Source: Streptomyces sp. NBC_01591
GTDB lineage: Bacteria > Actinomycetota > Actinomycetes > Streptomycetales > Streptomycetaceae
NCBI RefSeq assembly: GCF_035918155.1
Contig: NZ_CP109327.1
Coordinates: 3,534,001-3,598,000 of the forward strand
Length of the DNA: 64,000 bases
Direction: 5' to 3'
A program made the translations under genes and the position numbers. Positions within the stretch are counted from its first letter, which is position 1, and each line of letters starts with the position of its first letter. Below are positions 17,054 through 27,390 of this stretch, in pieces. The notes under the pieces were generated by a model. It did no database searches and was not told the DNA's origin. It worked only from the letters and a program-made list of their open reading frames with translations.

Positions 17054-18057
17054 GATTCCGCTCCCGCCTTCGCCAAGTGCCTGCTTCCGGAGTGCTGTTG
17101 ATCGCCCGGTGACCGGCCGGGCCGTTCTTCGTCGTCCGGCCGCCGGTCGCGCGACCGCCTGTGCCGGTACGCGTACGTGCCCGCGCCGGCGGCGGCCAGG
17201 ACCAGCAGTGCGCCGGCGGTCAGCGGCGCCCACGGGACGAAGACCGCACGGGCCGTCGCCTCGCCGTGCGCGCCGCCCGCCGCCGTGACGCGCAGCCGTA
17301 CGGTCGCCGAGTCGAGTGCGGGGACGTCCCGCCACGGTTCGGTGAGCCTGACGCGCTGTCCGGGCCGCACCTCCACCGGCAGGGTGCGGGCCTCGCGCCG
17401 CAGCAGCGTCCCGAACACCCCGTCGGCGCGGACGGCGATCCGCGGGGCGAGGACCGCGTTGCCCCGGTTGACCAGCGTGTAGTGGATGGCCCGCCCGGAC
17501 ACGGTGACGTCCTCGACGGTGAGCGCGGCCAGCGTCGGCCCGCCGACCCGCAGCCGGACCCGTACGCCCACCGAGCGGTCGCCGCCGCGCACGACGATCG
17601 CGGCGGGGTGGTCGCCGGGCGTCGCACCGGCCGGCACCGTGACGGTGAACGGCACATCGGCCCGGGTGCGGGCCGGGACGGTCACCTCGGTGGCGGCGGT
17701 CCGCAGCCAGCGCCCGGTCCCGGTGGAGCCGCTGCCTCCGGTGCCGTCGGCGCGTACGCCGGAGTCGCCGCCCTTCGCGTCGTACGCGTCGGCGCCGCTC
17801 AGCCGCACGGTGACCGGGGACCGGCCGGGGTTGGTGACGGAGATCCGGTCCCGCAGAACGGTGCCGGGCGGGCCCTCCAGGTAGAAGTACGGTCTGCCGC
17901 CCGTGCCGGAACCGCTCACCGCGGGCTGCGCCGTCCACGAAGCGGCGCCCGTCCGCGACGGAGGCCCCGCCGCGGCACCGGCCACCGGTGTCATGGCGAG
18001 AGCGCACAGCAGTACGGCAAGAGCGAGTCGGGCGGCGTGACCGGTCGGCGACGGCAT
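17050..18057 (-). CDS. WxL/DUF916-like surface protein with C-terminal membrane anchor
   Basis: The protein has 335 residues with a signal peptide (about 1-28). The next 130 residues look like the WxL peptidoglycan-binding domain (DUF916), with FYLEGPPGTVLRDRISVTNP and VRLSGADAYDAKGG, then VTVPAGATPGDHPAAIVV. A second Ig-like domain, one membrane helix (PLTAGALLVLAAAGAGTYAY) and a charged cytoplasmic tail follow. In Firmicutes such proteins work with WxL proteins on the cell wall. It is the first gene of the coupled surface operon that continues to 14523. It has no LPxTG motif. Confidence 0.8.
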   Translation of the reverse strand: MPSPTGHAARLALAVLLCALAMTPVAGAAAGPPSRTGAASWTAQPAVSGSGTGGRPYFYLEGPPGTVLRDRISVTNPGRSPVTVRLSGADAYDAKGGDSGVRADGTGGSGSTGTGRWLRTAATEVTVPARTRADVPFTVTVPAGATPGDHPAAIVVRGGDRSVGVRVRLRVGGPTLAALTVEDVTVSGRAIHYTLVNRGNAVLAPRIAVRADGVFGTLLRREARTLPVEVRPGQRVRLTEPWRDVPALDSATVRLRVTAAGGAHGEATARAVFVPWAPLTAGALLVLAAAGAGTYAYRHRRSRDRRPDDEERPGRSPGDQQHSGSRHLAKAGAES

Positions 18058-18108
18058 GGACGGCTCCCTGGTGCGTGACGGCGGCGGCTGGGTCCGGCGG
18101 GAGGCGCC

Positions 18109-18780
18109 CTATCGGCCGACGGCCCCCTGCCTGCGCCTGGTCAGCCAGAGCACCCCGGCCGCACCGGTCAGCAGCACCGTGCCGCCCAGCGTGCCGAGTG
18201 CCACGGCCGAATCGAGCGGACCGGTCTTCGGCAGCTGCCCGCCGCCGTCGTCCGGGGCGCTCTGTGTGTTGCCCGCGGCCGTCACATCGAGCTGGAGCGA
18301 CGGCCCCGGGCTGTTGGCGGGGGTGCAGGTCGTGGTCGTGCCGAGTGCCTTGATGGTGAGTACTCCGGCGGTGAAGTCGACCTTGCCGCTCTTCTTCGGG
18401 GTGTACGTACCCGACAAGTCACTGATTTTGATGGGGGTGTTGGCGGGTATCGCGGCGGAGTTCGGCGCGCCGGAGACCTGGACCTGCCCGGAGTCGGCGC
18501 CGCCCACCTCGATTACCGCGCTGGGGCTCATCGCGCCCTTGCCCAGTTCGACGGGGCTGGAGGAAACACCCTTCTGGAAGGACATCGTGAGCTTGTAGCC
18601 GCCGTCGCTCTTGACGCTCTTGATGTCGATGGGAGACACGGCGCTCTTGTCGCCGATCGGGGTCTTGCACTTGTAGTCGACGTCCACGACCGTGGCGTGG
18701 GCGGCGGGCGCGGCCATCAGCACCACCGTGCCCGCCAGCGCGGACGCCAGCGCGAGAGCTGTTCGCTTCTGGTAGGACAC
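18109..18780 (-). CDS. LPKTG-type surface protein
   Basis: The 223-residue protein has a signal peptide (ending AAHATVVD), a single beta domain with two cysteines (YKCKTPIGDKSAVSP and TTTCTPANSPG), a short acidic linker, then LPKTG at 183-187, a membrane helix and an Arg-rich tail, a complete sortase signal. The domain is like the two in the LAATG protein at 14523. I chose the GTG at 18780 because a good ribosome site (aggggaa) lies 6 bases ahead; an ATG at 18795 is in frame. It is 51 bases upstream of the surface operon and on the same strand, so co-transcription is possible. Confidence 0.85.
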   Translation of the reverse strand: MSYQKRTALALASALAGTVVLMAAPAAHATVVDVDYKCKTPIGDKSAVSPIDIKSVKSDGGYKLTMSFQKGVSSSPVELGKGAMSPSAVIEVGGADSGQVQVSGAPNSAAIPANTPIKISDLSGTYTPKKSGKVDFTAGVLTIKALGTTTTCTPANSPGPSLQLDVTAAGNTQSAPDDGGGQLPKTGPLDSAVALGTLGGTVLLTGAAGVLWLTRRRQGAVGR

Positions 18781-18970
18781 CTGAGTTCCCCTCATGCCGG
18801 AAGTCGCCGCACGCCGGTTCCCACCGACGCAAGTTACTGACGACACATCAGATCGGCGCTCAAGGTACGCCCGGCGCCTTGTGGAGGGAAGACAAAGAGC
18901 GCGCCGATCCGGCACGCTCTTCGGTGGTGCAAATGGCGGGGCGGTGCGCCCCCGGGGTCGTACCGGCGGG

Positions 18971-19486
18971 CTATGCGGGGGCTGCCAGCTCCGCCCAGAC
19001 GGTTTTCCCGGACCGGCCGGGCACCCGCAGGACGCCCCAGTCCAGGCAGAGCCGCTGCACGATGAACATGCCGTGCCCGCCGGGCCGTCCGGCCCGGTGC
19101 GGGGTACGCGGCGCGGGCTGTCCCGCGCCCGCGTCGGCGACCTCCACCCGCAGCACCTTCGCCGTGCAGGCGATACGCATCTCCTCGGGCCCGTCGGCAT
19201 GCAGGCAGGCGTTGGTGACCAGCTCGGAGACGACCAGCAGGACGTCCTCGGCGGCGGCCCTGCCGTCGGCGCTCGACGCGGGGAGCCAGCCCCATTCGTG
19301 GAGCGCCTGGCGGGCGAAGTCGCGGGCGGTCGGCACGATGCCGCTGACACCCCGCAGCGACAGGGTGCGCCACTGCCGCTCGACCGGCTCGGGGGAGGCC
19401 GCACCGGCGCCCGCGTCCGCGTCCACGCCGGCGTCCTGCGGCTCGCGGCCGAGGTCGCCCGGCGGATGCTGCCGGGTGGTGCTCAT
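18971..19486 (-). CDS. prsI: Anti-sigma factor, RsbW-like ATP-binding protein
   Basis: This 171-residue GHKL ATPase has an Ala/Pro/Glu-rich N terminus of about 35 residues. The N-box is VVSELVTNACLHADG, G1 is EVADAGAGQP and G2 is GGHGMFIVQRLCLDWG. It should bind a sigma factor and phosphorylate the antagonist encoded at 19679. Its place beside a STAS antagonist and a divergent SigB-like sigma gene matches the S. coelicolor sigI-arsI-prsI locus as I recall it, and the symbol rests on that order. Confidence 0.85.
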   Translation of the reverse strand: MSTTRQHPPGDLGREPQDAGVDADAGAGAASPEPVERQWRTLSLRGVSGIVPTARDFARQALHEWGWLPASSADGRAAAEDVLLVVSELVTNACLHADGPEEMRIACTAKVLRVEVADAGAGQPAPRTPHRAGRPGGHGMFIVQRLCLDWGVLRVPGRSGKTVWAELAAPA

Positions 19487-19678
19487 CAGCGCTTCACCTC
19501 ACCGATTCACCATGTCGCCATCTAACAGTTACAAGTACAGATACAGAGCGTGCTGGTCGCCCACGGCTCCGCCGGATGTCTTCTGCCCGGCCGAATCGTG
19601 ACAACACCCACTTCGTCTGCGCGGATCGCGTGACACGGGCAACACATGGGGCGCCCGGGGTCGCGATGCGCGCCGCGG

Positions 19679-20047
19679 TCAGGTGTTCAGGGCCTCTTCG
19701 AGGGAGTCGTGGACGGTGAAGACCGCCTCGGCCCCGGTGATCTCGAAGACCCTCGCCACCACCGGCAGCATTCCGGCCAAATGGACCCCTCCCCCGGCCG
19801 CTTCCGCCTTCAGGCGGGCACCGAGCAGCACATTGAGCCCGGTGGAATCACAGAATTCGAGTCCCGAGCAGTCGACCACCAGGCGCACCCGCCCTTGCTC
19901 GACCGCGTGCTCCAGGGGCTCTCGCAACAGATCCGCCGTGTGGTGATCCAGCTCACCCACCGGCGTCACGACCTCGCTGCGCCCTTCGGTCCGGACCTCG
20001 ACCTGAAGCCGACCCCGGTTCGCACTGCCGACCGTCCCGCGGTCCAT
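19679..20047 (-). CDS. arsI: Anti-sigma factor antagonist (STAS domain)
   Basis: This 122-residue single STAS domain protein has the signature SGLEFCDSTGLNVLLGARL, in which the Ser of DST is the residue phosphorylated by the partner anti-sigma kinase. In the partner-switching scheme the unphosphorylated form binds the anti-sigma factor and frees the sigma factor. It is on the same strand as the anti-sigma gene (192-base gap) and divergent from the sigma gene. The symbol is based on gene order. Confidence 0.88.
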   Translation of the reverse strand: MDRGTVGSANRGRLQVEVRTEGRSEVVTPVGELDHHTADLLREPLEHAVEQGRVRLVVDCSGLEFCDSTGLNVLLGARLKAEAAGGGVHLAGMLPVVARVFEITGAEAVFTVHDSLEEALNT

Positions 20048-20201
20048 GCCCGTCCCTCTTCGCCGTTCGTCACTGCCTGCGTCTTAGCGTGCGCAGATGC
20101 GTATGTGCTGTCTCTGACGTTCTTGAAACAGTACGCGGTCTGTGCGCCACGCGATACTCGAAGACCTCAACAAACCGGACATATAGCGTCAATTGGCGCT
20201 T

Positions 20202-20226
20202 GTAACTGTCCGTCCGGACCGGGTAA
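20202..20226 (+). promoter_or_regulatory. Candidate SigB-type promoter upstream of the sigma gene
   Basis: GTAA at 20202-20205 and GGGTAA at 20221-20226 are 15 bases apart, close to the Streptomyces SigB/SigH-type pattern (G-n-n-T, then GGGTA). It is 105 bases ahead of the chosen sigma start. The -35 match is partial. Confidence 0.4.
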
Positions 20227-20330
20227 GGGTAGGAGGACACCCAAAACACGGCCGGCTTCGGAGGCGCCGCTTCACCGCAGGAACACGTATGGGCATCGGC
20301 AGCCATATGCCGAGAACGATGGAGGAGACC

Positions 20331-21335
20331 ATGTCACCCCGGCTCGACGGACCGCGTCCCCACAACGCGACGTCAGCATGTCCTCAGGGACTGACCCACT
20401 CAGACTCCCCTGCCGCGAACGCCGGAGACGGCACCCGCAGCAGCACAAGCACCACCAGCAACATCAGCGACACCGGCCACATCGGTGGCTTCGACCACGT
20501 CGGCGCCGACGGCCACGGCGTGAGTGACGGTCTCGAAGGACTTCCCGAGATCCCGCCCTACGACGAAGTGGGGCCGCTGGACGCCAGGGCGCTGTCGAAG
20601 ACGCTCTTCGCACGGCTCGAATCCCTCGAAGAGGGAACCCACGAGTACTCGTACGTCCGCAATACGCTCGTCGAACTGAACCTGGCCCTGGTCAGGTTCG
20701 CCGCCTCCCGGTTCCGCTCCCGCAGCGAGCCGATGGAGGACATCGTCCAGGTCGGCACCATCGGCCTGATCAAGGCGATCGACCGTTTCGAGCTCAGCCG
20801 GGGCGTGGAGTTCCCGACGTTCGCGATGCCGACCATCGTCGGTGAGATAAAGCGCTTCTTCCGCGACACCAGCTGGTCCGTGCGCGTCCCGCGCCGGCTG
20901 CAGGAGCTGCGGCTCGACCTGGCCAAGGCGGGCGACGAGCTCGCCCAGCGACTGGACCGATCGCCCACCGTGGGCGAGCTCGCCGACCGCCTCGGCATCA
21001 CCCGCGACGAGGTCGTCGAGGGCATGGCCGCGAGCAACGCGTACACCGCGAGCTCGCTGGACGCCAAGCCCGAGGAGGACGAGAACGAAGGCTCGCTGGC
21101 CGACCGAATCGGCTACGAGGACCACGGGCTCGAAGGCATCGAGTACGTCGAGTCCCTGAAGCCGCTGATCGCCGCGCTGCCGCGCCGCGACCGCACGATC
21201 CTCTCGCTCCGGTTCGTCGCCAACATGACGCAGTCGGAGATCGGTGAGGAGCTGGGCATCTCCCAGATGCATGTGTCGCGGCTGCTCTCCCGCACACTGG
21301 TCAAGCTCCGCAAGGGCCTGACTCTGGAGGAGTGA
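20331..21335 (+). CDS. sigI: RNA polymerase sigma factor, SigB/SigF family
   Basis: The protein has 334 residues from the ATG at 20331, which follows a strong ggaggag site; the frame is open further upstream. The first 90 residues are low-complexity. Region 2 follows (LVRFAASRFRSRSEPMEDIV, then GTIGLIKAIDRFELSRG, EFPTFAMPTIVGEIKRFFRD). Region 3 includes RRLQELRLDLAKAGDELAQ, and region 4 ends QSEIGEELGISQMHVSRLLS. It is a stress or development sigma factor of the SigB group, controlled by the divergent anti-sigma and antagonist pair. The symbol comes from gene order. A hairpin terminator follows. Confidence 0.92.
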   Translation: MSPRLDGPRPHNATSACPQGLTHSDSPAANAGDGTRSSTSTTSNISDTGHIGGFDHVGADGHGVSDGLEGLPEIPPYDEVGPLDARALSKTLFARLESLEEGTHEYSYVRNTLVELNLALVRFAASRFRSRSEPMEDIVQVGTIGLIKAIDRFELSRGVEFPTFAMPTIVGEIKRFFRDTSWSVRVPRRLQELRLDLAKAGDELAQRLDRSPTVGELADRLGITRDEVVEGMAASNAYTASSLDAKPEEDENEGSLADRIGYEDHGLEGIEYVESLKPLIAALPRRDRTILSLRFVANMTQSEIGEELGISQMHVSRLLSRTLVKLRKGLTLEE

Positions 21336-21391
21336 ACGGCCGTGTGTCGCCTGCCCGTTCAGCATCCGAGCAGCGGCGCACCGCGGAACCG

Positions 21392-21433
21392 TGCGGAAGG
21401 ACCCGCCCCGGCAAAGGGGCGGGTCCTTCCGCA
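21392..21433. terminator. Bidirectional terminator between sigma gene and hutI
   Basis: A perfect 18-bp stem (21392-21409 with 21416-21433) with a 6-base loop, between convergent genes. Confidence 0.85.
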
Positions 21434-21514
21434 TGTCTGATGCATGTCTGATGCGTGTTTGACGCCGTGTCACGGGCGTCGGGCATGAGCATCGCGGGCC
21501 GGGCTGAGCGGTGC

Positions 21515-22687
21515 TCAGACGACGCGTTCCCCGCGCTGCCAGACCGCGTGGACCAGCGGAACGCCCGGCCGGTAGGCGAGGTGGACATGGCTGGGTGCGT
21601 CGAGGAGCACCAGGTCGGCGCGGGCGCCGGGGGCGATGCGGCCGACGTCCGTACGGCGCAGGGCCGCGGCGCCGCCCGCGGTGGCGGACCAGAGGGCCTC
21701 GTCCGGCGTCATGCCCATGTCGCGCACGGCGAGGGCGATGCAGAAGGGCATGGAGGACGTGAACGACGAGCCCGGGTTGCAGTCCGTGGAGAGCGCCACG
21801 GTGGCGCCCGCGTCGAGGATGCGACGGGCGTCGGGCCAGGTGGCCCGGGTGGAGAACTCGGCGCCGGGGAGCAGGGTGGCGACGGTGTTGCCCTGGGCCA
21901 GGGCGTCGACGTCTGCGTCGGTGAGGTGGGTGCAGTGGTCGGCGGACGCGGCGTCGAGTTCGACGGCGAGCTGGACGCCGGGGCCGTGGCCGAGCTGGTT
22001 GGCGTGGACGCGGGGGTGCAGGCCCTTCGCCATGCCCGCGGTGAGGATCGCGCGGGCCTGGTCGCCGTCGAAGGCGCCCTTCTCGCAGAAGACGTCGACC
22101 CAACGGGCGTACGGGGCGCAGGCGTCGAGCATCGCTCCGGTGACCAGGTCGACGTAGCCGGCCGGGTCGTCGGCGTAGTCCGGGGAGACGATGTGGGCGC
22201 CGAGGTAGGTGACCTCCTCGGTGTGCTGGGCGGCGATGCGCAGGGCGCGGGCCTCATCCTCGACGGTGAGGCCGTAGCCGGACTTGGTCTCGAAGGTGGT
22301 GGTGCCCTGGCGCAGCGCCTCGGCGAGGTAGCGGGCGACGTTGGCGGCGAGCTCCTCGTCGGTGGCGGCGCGGGTGGCGGCGACCGTGGTCCTGATGCCG
22401 CCGGCGCTGTAGGCGCGGCCGGACATCCGGGCGTTGAACTCCTCGGTGCGGTCGCCCGCGAACACGAGGTGGGAGTGGGAGTCGACGAAGCCGGGGATCA
22501 CCGCCCGGCCGCCCGCGTCGACGGCGTTGTCAGTGGCGGGTGCTTTGCTGGATTCACCGGTCCAGACGATCCGGTCGCCCTCGATGACGACGGCCGCGTC
22601 CCGGATCGTGCCCAGGGGGGAATCCGTGCGGAGGGAGGGGTCGTTGGTGACCAGACTGGCGATGTTGGTGATGGCGGTCGTCGTCAT
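21515..22687 (-). CDS. hutI: Imidazolonepropionase
   Basis: The 390-residue amidohydrolase opens the ring of imidazolone-propionate to N-formimino-L-glutamate, third step of histidine breakdown. The metal-binding HxH is in [47 protein letters not shown] and [16 protein letters not shown] match the active site. The ATG at 22687 fits the family start, although the frame is open much further. It is the last gene of the hutU - M20 - hutF - hutI run, 32 bases after hutF. Confidence 0.95.
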   Translation of the reverse strand: MTTTAITNIASLVTNDPSLRTDSPLGTIRDAAVVIEGDRIVWTGESSKAPATDNAVDAGGRAVIPGFVDSHSHLVFAGDRTEEFNARMSGRAYSAGGIRTTVAATRAATDEELAANVARYLAEALRQGTTTFETKSGYGLTVEDEARALRIAAQHTEEVTYLGAHIVSPDYADDPAGYVDLVTGAMLDACAPYARWVDVFCEKGAFDGDQARAILTAGMAKGLHPRVHANQLGHGPGVQLAVELDAASADHCTHLTDADVDALAQGNTVATLLPGAEFSTRATWPDARRILDAGATVALSTDCNPGSSFTSSMPFCIALAVRDMGMTPDEALWSATAGGAAALRRTDVGRIAPGARADLVLLDAPSHVHLAYRPGVPLVHAVWQRGERVV

Positions 22688-22719
22688 CGGGGGGCTGCTC
22701 TCCTTGCGGGGGTCCGGCG

Positions 22720-24105
22720 TCAGCCGTGCAGGGCGGCGATGGCCGAGGCGAGTGCTGCGGGTACGTCCTCGACGAGCGCGTGCCGCCCGTCGCGGACGAT
22801 GTGCCGGCCTGCCACGACCGTGTGCCGCACATCGGCCGCGGAGGCGGCGAATACGGCCGCTTCGGCAGCGAGCCTGGGCACCGGTCCCGCTGTTCTGACC
22901 GAATCCAGGGCGACGGTCGCCAGATCGGCGGGCGCACCGGGTTCGATGACGCCCGCCTCGGGCCGGCCGAGCGCGGCATGCCCGTCGACGGTCGCGGCGC
23001 GCAGCAGGGCGGCCGCCGTCCAGTGACCGCGTGCCCGGGTGCGCAGGCGCTCGTCGAGCTCCATCGCGCGGGCCTCTTCGAAGAGGTCGATCACGGCGTG
23101 GCTGTCGCTGCCGAGGGAGAGCGGCGAGCCGGCGCGCTGGAGGGCGACGGCGGGGCCGATTCCGTCGGCGAGGTCGCGTTCCGTGGTGGGGCACATGCAG
23201 GTGCCGGTCGCCGAGGAGCCGAGGAGTGCGATGTCCTCGGCGGTGAGGTGGGTGTTGTGGATGCCGGTGGTGCGCGGGCCGAGGACGCCGTGGTCGGCGA
23301 GGAGCCGGGTGGGCGTGCAGCCGTGGGCGGCGAGGCAGGCGTCGTTCTCCGCGGTCTGCTCGGAGAGGTGGACATGGAGCGGGGCCTGCCGCGCCTCGGC
23401 CCAGGCGGCCACGGTGGCGAGCTGCGCGGCGGGCACGGCGCGCACGGAGTGGACGGCAGCGCCGATTGTGGCGTGGTCGCCGCCCTTGAGGAGGGAGGCG
23501 CGTTCGGCCCAGGCGTCCGCGGTGGTGTCGGAGAAGCGCAGCTGGTGCCGGTCGGGCTGCTGGTACTGGGTGGGGCGCTTGCCGAATCCGGCGGAGAGGT
23601 AGGCGGTGTCCAGCAGCGTGATCCGGATGCCGGCCTCGGCCGCCGCCGCGATCAGGGCCTCGCCCATCGCGTTCGGGTTGTCGTACGGGGTGCCGCCCGG
23701 CGCATGGTGCAGATAGTGGAATTCGCCGACCGCGGTGATGCCCGCCAGCGCCATTTCGGCATACACGGCGCGGGCGAGGTCGTAGTACGAGTCGGGGGTG
23801 AGCCGGGCGGCGACCTGGTACATGGTCTCGCGCCAGGTCCAGAAGGTGCCGGAGCCCACCTGGACGGTGGAGCGCAGGGCGCGGTGGAAGGCGTGCGAAT
23901 GGGTGTTGGCGAGCCCGGGAAGGGTGAGCCCGCGCAGCACGGTGGCGCCTGGCGGCGGGGTGGCGACGCCGGTGCGGACGCCCGCGATCAGCCCGCCGGA
24001 GACGTCCAGGGCGACGCCCGGCTCGACGTGGGTGCCGAGCCAGGCGTGGGACAACCAGTACGTCACGGTGGCGGGCCTGCCCGTCGGTTCCGTTGTCAGC
24101 TGCAC
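22720..24105 (-). CDS. hutF: Formimidoylglutamate deiminase
   Basis: The 461-residue amidohydrolase removes ammonia from N-formimino-L-glutamate to give N-formyl-L-glutamate, the branch of histidine breakdown known for Streptomyces and Pseudomonas. The HxH metal site is [15 protein letters not shown] near residue 55; [19 protein letters not shown] and [13 protein letters not shown] are typical of the family. The GTG start overlaps the M20 amidohydrolase gene by 10 bases. Together with hutI and hutU it gives most of the pathway; the lyase hutH is not in the window. Confidence 0.93.
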   Translation of the reverse strand: MQLTTEPTGRPATVTYWLSHAWLGTHVEPGVALDVSGGLIAGVRTGVATPPPGATVLRGLTLPGLANTHSHAFHRALRSTVQVGSGTFWTWRETMYQVAARLTPDSYYDLARAVYAEMALAGITAVGEFHYLHHAPGGTPYDNPNAMGEALIAAAAEAGIRITLLDTAYLSAGFGKRPTQYQQPDRHQLRFSDTTADAWAERASLLKGGDHATIGAAVHSVRAVPAAQLATVAAWAEARQAPLHVHLSEQTAENDACLAAHGCTPTRLLADHGVLGPRTTGIHNTHLTAEDIALLGSSATGTCMCPTTERDLADGIGPAVALQRAGSPLSLGSDSHAVIDLFEEARAMELDERLRTRARGHWTAAALLRAATVDGHAALGRPEAGVIEPGAPADLATVALDSVRTAGPVPRLAAEAAVFAASAADVRHTVVAGRHIVRDGRHALVEDVPAALASAIAALHG

Positions 24106-25415
24106 GCGAGACCTTCCAGTACGTCGGCGAGTGCGATCACCCCGGCCACGCAGTCGTCCTCCCCCGCGTGCTCGGCGGGCGAGTGCGAGATCCCGGTGGG
24201 GTTCCGTACGAACAGCATGGCGGTAGGGACCGAAGCGGACAAAATACCCGCGTCGTGTCCGGCGCCGGTACCCAGGACGGGAACGTCGCGACCGGTGTCC
24301 CGGGTGGCGGAGCCCTTCAGGATCGCGCCGAGCTCGTCGCGCAGGGCGTGCTCGAACTCGACGACGGGCGTGAAGGACTCCCGTACGACATCGAGGTCGA
24401 TCCCGGCCCGCTCGGCGTGTTCCCTGGCGGCCCGTTCGATGCCGGTGACCACCGTGTCGAGGGCCTCCTGGTCGGCGGCGCGGGAGTCGAGCCAGCCGCG
24501 GACGAGGGAGGGGATGGCGTTGACGCCGTTCGGCTCGACGGCGATCTTGCCGAAGGTGGCGAGGGCGCCGGCGAGTTCCGCCTCGCGGCGGGCGGCGAGC
24601 ACGGTCTCGGCATACGTGAGCATCGGGTCGCGCCGGTCGGCGAGACGGGTGGTGCCCGCATGGTTGGCCTCGCCCCGGAAGTCGAACCGCCAGCGGCCGT
24701 GCGGCCAGATCGCGGAGGCGATGCCGACCGGGTCGCCGGTGAGGTCGAGGGCGCGCCCCTGCTCGACATGGAGTTCGACGAACGCGCCGATGCGGGCGAG
24801 CCGTTCGGGGTCCGGGCCGATGGCGTCGGGGTCGTATCCGGCCGCCTCCATGGCCTGCGGCAGCGTGATGCCGTCGCCGTCGCGGAGCCGGTGCGCCGCA
24901 TCGACGGTCAACTGTCCGGCGGCGAGCCGGGAGCCCACACAGGCGAGCCCGAAGCGGGCCCCCTCCTCGTCGCCGAAGTTGCTGATGGCCAGCGGCCGGG
25001 TGAACTCCGCTCCCCTGCGGCGGAGTTCGTCGAGCGCGGCGAAGGAGGAGACCACGCCGAGCGGCCCGTCGAAGGCGCCGCCGTCGGGTACGGAGTCGAG
25101 ATGCGATCCGGTGACGACGGCGTCCCCGGCCAGGGGGTCACCGAGCCAGGCCCACTGGTTGCCGTTGCGGTCGACCTCGTAGGTGAGCCCGCGCGCCTCG
25201 GCCTGCGCCCGGAACCAGGCACGGCAGTCGGCGTCGGCCCCGGTCCAGGCGTAGCGGCGGTATCCCCCGCTGTCCTGGTTCCGGCCGATCGGCAGGAGCT
25301 CCCGCCACATGGCCTGGAACGACGACGAGCCGCCGCCCCCTGCGCCGGTGCCGGTCACTGTCCCCGGCCCCGTCCCTGCCCCGTTCCCGTTCCCGTTCCC
25401 GGACGGAAGGCTCAC
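24096..25415 (-). CDS. M20-family amidohydrolase (annotated type: allantoate amidohydrolase), likely hut-pathway hydrolase
   Basis: The 439-residue dinuclear metal hydrolase is of the N-carbamoyl amino acid / allantoate amidohydrolase group. Metal ligands are in [28 protein letters not shown] and VELHVEQG, and the dimerisation region contains [11 protein letters not shown]. The N terminus has a Gly/Asn/Thr-rich stretch with alternating Gly (residues about 6-30). It overlaps hutU by 4 bases (GTGA) and hutF by 10, so it is translated with the histidine genes. After HutF the pathway needs an N-formylglutamate hydrolase, and this is the only candidate here; that role is an inference. Confidence 0.85.
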   Translation of the reverse strand: MSLPSGNGNGNGAGTGPGTVTGTGAGGGGSSSFQAMWRELLPIGRNQDSGGYRRYAWTGADADCRAWFRAQAEARGLTYEVDRNGNQWAWLGDPLAGDAVVTGSHLDSVPDGGAFDGPLGVVSSFAALDELRRRGAEFTRPLAISNFGDEEGARFGLACVGSRLAAGQLTVDAAHRLRDGDGITLPQAMEAAGYDPDAIGPDPERLARIGAFVELHVEQGRALDLTGDPVGIASAIWPHGRWRFDFRGEANHAGTTRLADRRDPMLTYAETVLAARREAELAGALATFGKIAVEPNGVNAIPSLVRGWLDSRAADQEALDTVVTGIERAAREHAERAGIDLDVVRESFTPVVEFEHALRDELGAILKGSATRDTGRDVPVLGTGAGHDAGILSASVPTAMLFVRNPTGISHSPAEHAGEDDCVAGVIALADVLEGLACS

Positions 25416-27073
25416 TGTCCATCCTCTGTCATCGGCACACGCACACCCTTGTCGGCGGCGACCGACTCCGCGATGTCGTACCCGGCGTCGACGTGCCGGA
25501 TGACGCCCATGCCCGGGTCGTTGGTGAGTACCCGGCGGATCTTCTCGCCGGCCAGCTTCGTGCCGTCGGCGACGGTCACCTGCCCGGCGTGGATGGAGCG
25601 CCCCATGCCGACGCCGCCGCCGTGGTGGATCGAGACCCAGGAGGCCCCGGACGCCACGTTGACCATGGCGTTCAGCAGCGGCCAGTCGGCGATCGCGTCG
25701 GAGCCGTCGAGCATGGCCTCGGTCTCCCGGTACGGGGAGGCCACGGAGCCGCAGTCCAGGTGGTCGCGCCCGATGGCCAGCGGCGCGGCCAGCTCACCGC
25801 TCGCCACCATGTCGTTGAACCGCTCGCCGGCCCGGTCGCGCTCGCCGTAGCCGAGCCAGCAGATGCGGGCGGGCAGCCCCTGGAAGTGGACGCGCTCGCC
25901 GGCCATCTTGATCCAGCGGTGCAGCGACTCGTTCTCCGGGAAGAGTTCGAGCATCGCCTTGTCGGTCTTGTGGATGTCGGACGCCTCACCGGAGAGCGCG
26001 GCCCAGCGGAACGGCCCCTTGCCCTCGCAGAAGAGCGGCCGGATGTAGGCGGGCACGAAGCCCGGGAAGTCGAAGGCCCGGTCGTAGCCCGCGAGCTGGG
26101 CCTCGCCGCGGATCGAGTTGCCGTAGTCGAAGACCTCGGCCCCGGCGTCCATGAAGCCGACCATCGCCTCGACGTGCTTGGCCATCGACTCCCGTGCGCG
26201 CTGCGTGAAGTCGGCGGGCTTCTCGGCGGCGTACGAGGCCATGTCGTCGAAGTCGACCCCGAGCGGGAGGTAGGCCAGCGGGTCGTGCGCGCTGGTCTGG
26301 TCGGTGACGATGTCGATCGGGGCACCCTCGGCGAGCATCCGGGGCAGCAGCTCCGCCGCGTTGCCGAGCAGCCCGATGGAGAGCGGCCTGCGGGCGTCCC
26401 GCGCCTCGGTGGCCAGCTGGAGGGCGTGCTCCAGGGAGTCGGCGCGCACGTCCAGGTAGCGGTGCTCGATCCGGCGCTCGATGGCGCGCGGGTCGCAGTC
26501 GATGCAGATCGCGACGCCGTCGTTCATGGTCACTGCGAGCGGCTGGGCGCCGCCCATGCCGCCGAGTCCGGCGGTCAGGGTGATCGTGCCGGCCAGCGTC
26601 CCGCCGAACTTCTTCGCCGCGACGGCGGCGAACGTCTCGTACGTGCCCTGCAGGATGCCCTGCGTACCGATGTAGATCCACGATCCGGCGGTCATCTGGC
26701 CGTACATGGTGAGCCCGAGCGCCTCCAGGCGGCGGAACTCCTCCCAGTTCGCCCAGTCGCCGACCAGGTTGGAGTTGGCGATCAGGACGCGCGGCGCCCA
26801 CTCGTGCGTCTGCATGACACCGACCGGGCGCCCGGACTGGACGAGCATCGTCTCGTCCTGCTTGAGCGTCTGCAGCGTGCGCACCATCGCGTCGAACGAG
26901 CGCCAGTCCCGGGCCGCCTTGCCGGTGCCGCCGTAGACGACGAGCTTGTCGGGGTGCTCGGCGACCTCGGGGTCGAGATTGTTCTGCAGCATGCGCAGGG
27001 CGGCCTCCTGCTGCCATCCCAGGGCGCTCAGTTCCGTACCGCGCGGTGCCCGTACGGGGCGGGGTCCTGACAT
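25412..27073 (-). CDS. hutU: Urocanate hydratase
   Basis: HutU (553 residues) adds water to urocanate with a tightly bound NAD+, giving imidazolone-propionate. The NAD-binding region ([19 protein letters not shown]) and the active-site cysteine in [15 protein letters not shown] are present. The ending [20 protein letters not shown] is diagnostic. The ATG at 27073 has a good gaggagg site. It is first in the operon, so the promoter lies in the 27074-27390 gap. Confidence 0.97.
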   Translation of the reverse strand: MSGPRPVRAPRGTELSALGWQQEAALRMLQNNLDPEVAEHPDKLVVYGGTGKAARDWRSFDAMVRTLQTLKQDETMLVQSGRPVGVMQTHEWAPRVLIANSNLVGDWANWEEFRRLEALGLTMYGQMTAGSWIYIGTQGILQGTYETFAAVAAKKFGGTLAGTITLTAGLGGMGGAQPLAVTMNDGVAICIDCDPRAIERRIEHRYLDVRADSLEHALQLATEARDARRPLSIGLLGNAAELLPRMLAEGAPIDIVTDQTSAHDPLAYLPLGVDFDDMASYAAEKPADFTQRARESMAKHVEAMVGFMDAGAEVFDYGNSIRGEAQLAGYDRAFDFPGFVPAYIRPLFCEGKGPFRWAALSGEASDIHKTDKAMLELFPENESLHRWIKMAGERVHFQGLPARICWLGYGERDRAGERFNDMVASGELAAPLAIGRDHLDCGSVASPYRETEAMLDGSDAIADWPLLNAMVNVASGASWVSIHHGGGVGMGRSIHAGQVTVADGTKLAGEKIRRVLTNDPGMGVIRHVDAGYDIAESVAADKGVRVPMTEDGQ

Positions 27074-27390
27074 GGCGGTGCCTCCTCGCGACTGTAAGTC
27101 TCCTATTCACATCCTGATGGTCTGAATACTCGTAGTCAACAGTCCCGCACCGTCGCACGGAGACAGGCGGCCCGCGCCCGCCCGCGCACAGACCACCCTC
27201 GCGGCCCCACCGCGCGCCCTCCACGCACCCCTGTACGCCTCCGGCATGTGCCTGTGGAAATGCCGAATTCCCACTCGGGGCAAGCGCGTTGCGTAGCCTC
27301 GTGGGCACATCCGCACACCGAGCCGGGAGGGGCGTCCGCGCGCCCGCAGTCGCTCTGCCGCGCCGGCTCAGAGACACCTGGGAGGCCCCT
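27074..27390. other. Divergent intergenic region between hutU and roadblock gene
   Basis: 317 bases without a gene. The hutU promoter must lie here; an A+T-rich patch at about 27100-27145 is the likely place. Toward the roadblock gene, tagcct at 27292-27297 could be a -10 box. No strong palindrome is seen. Reading frames inside are antisense shadows. Confidence 0.5.
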
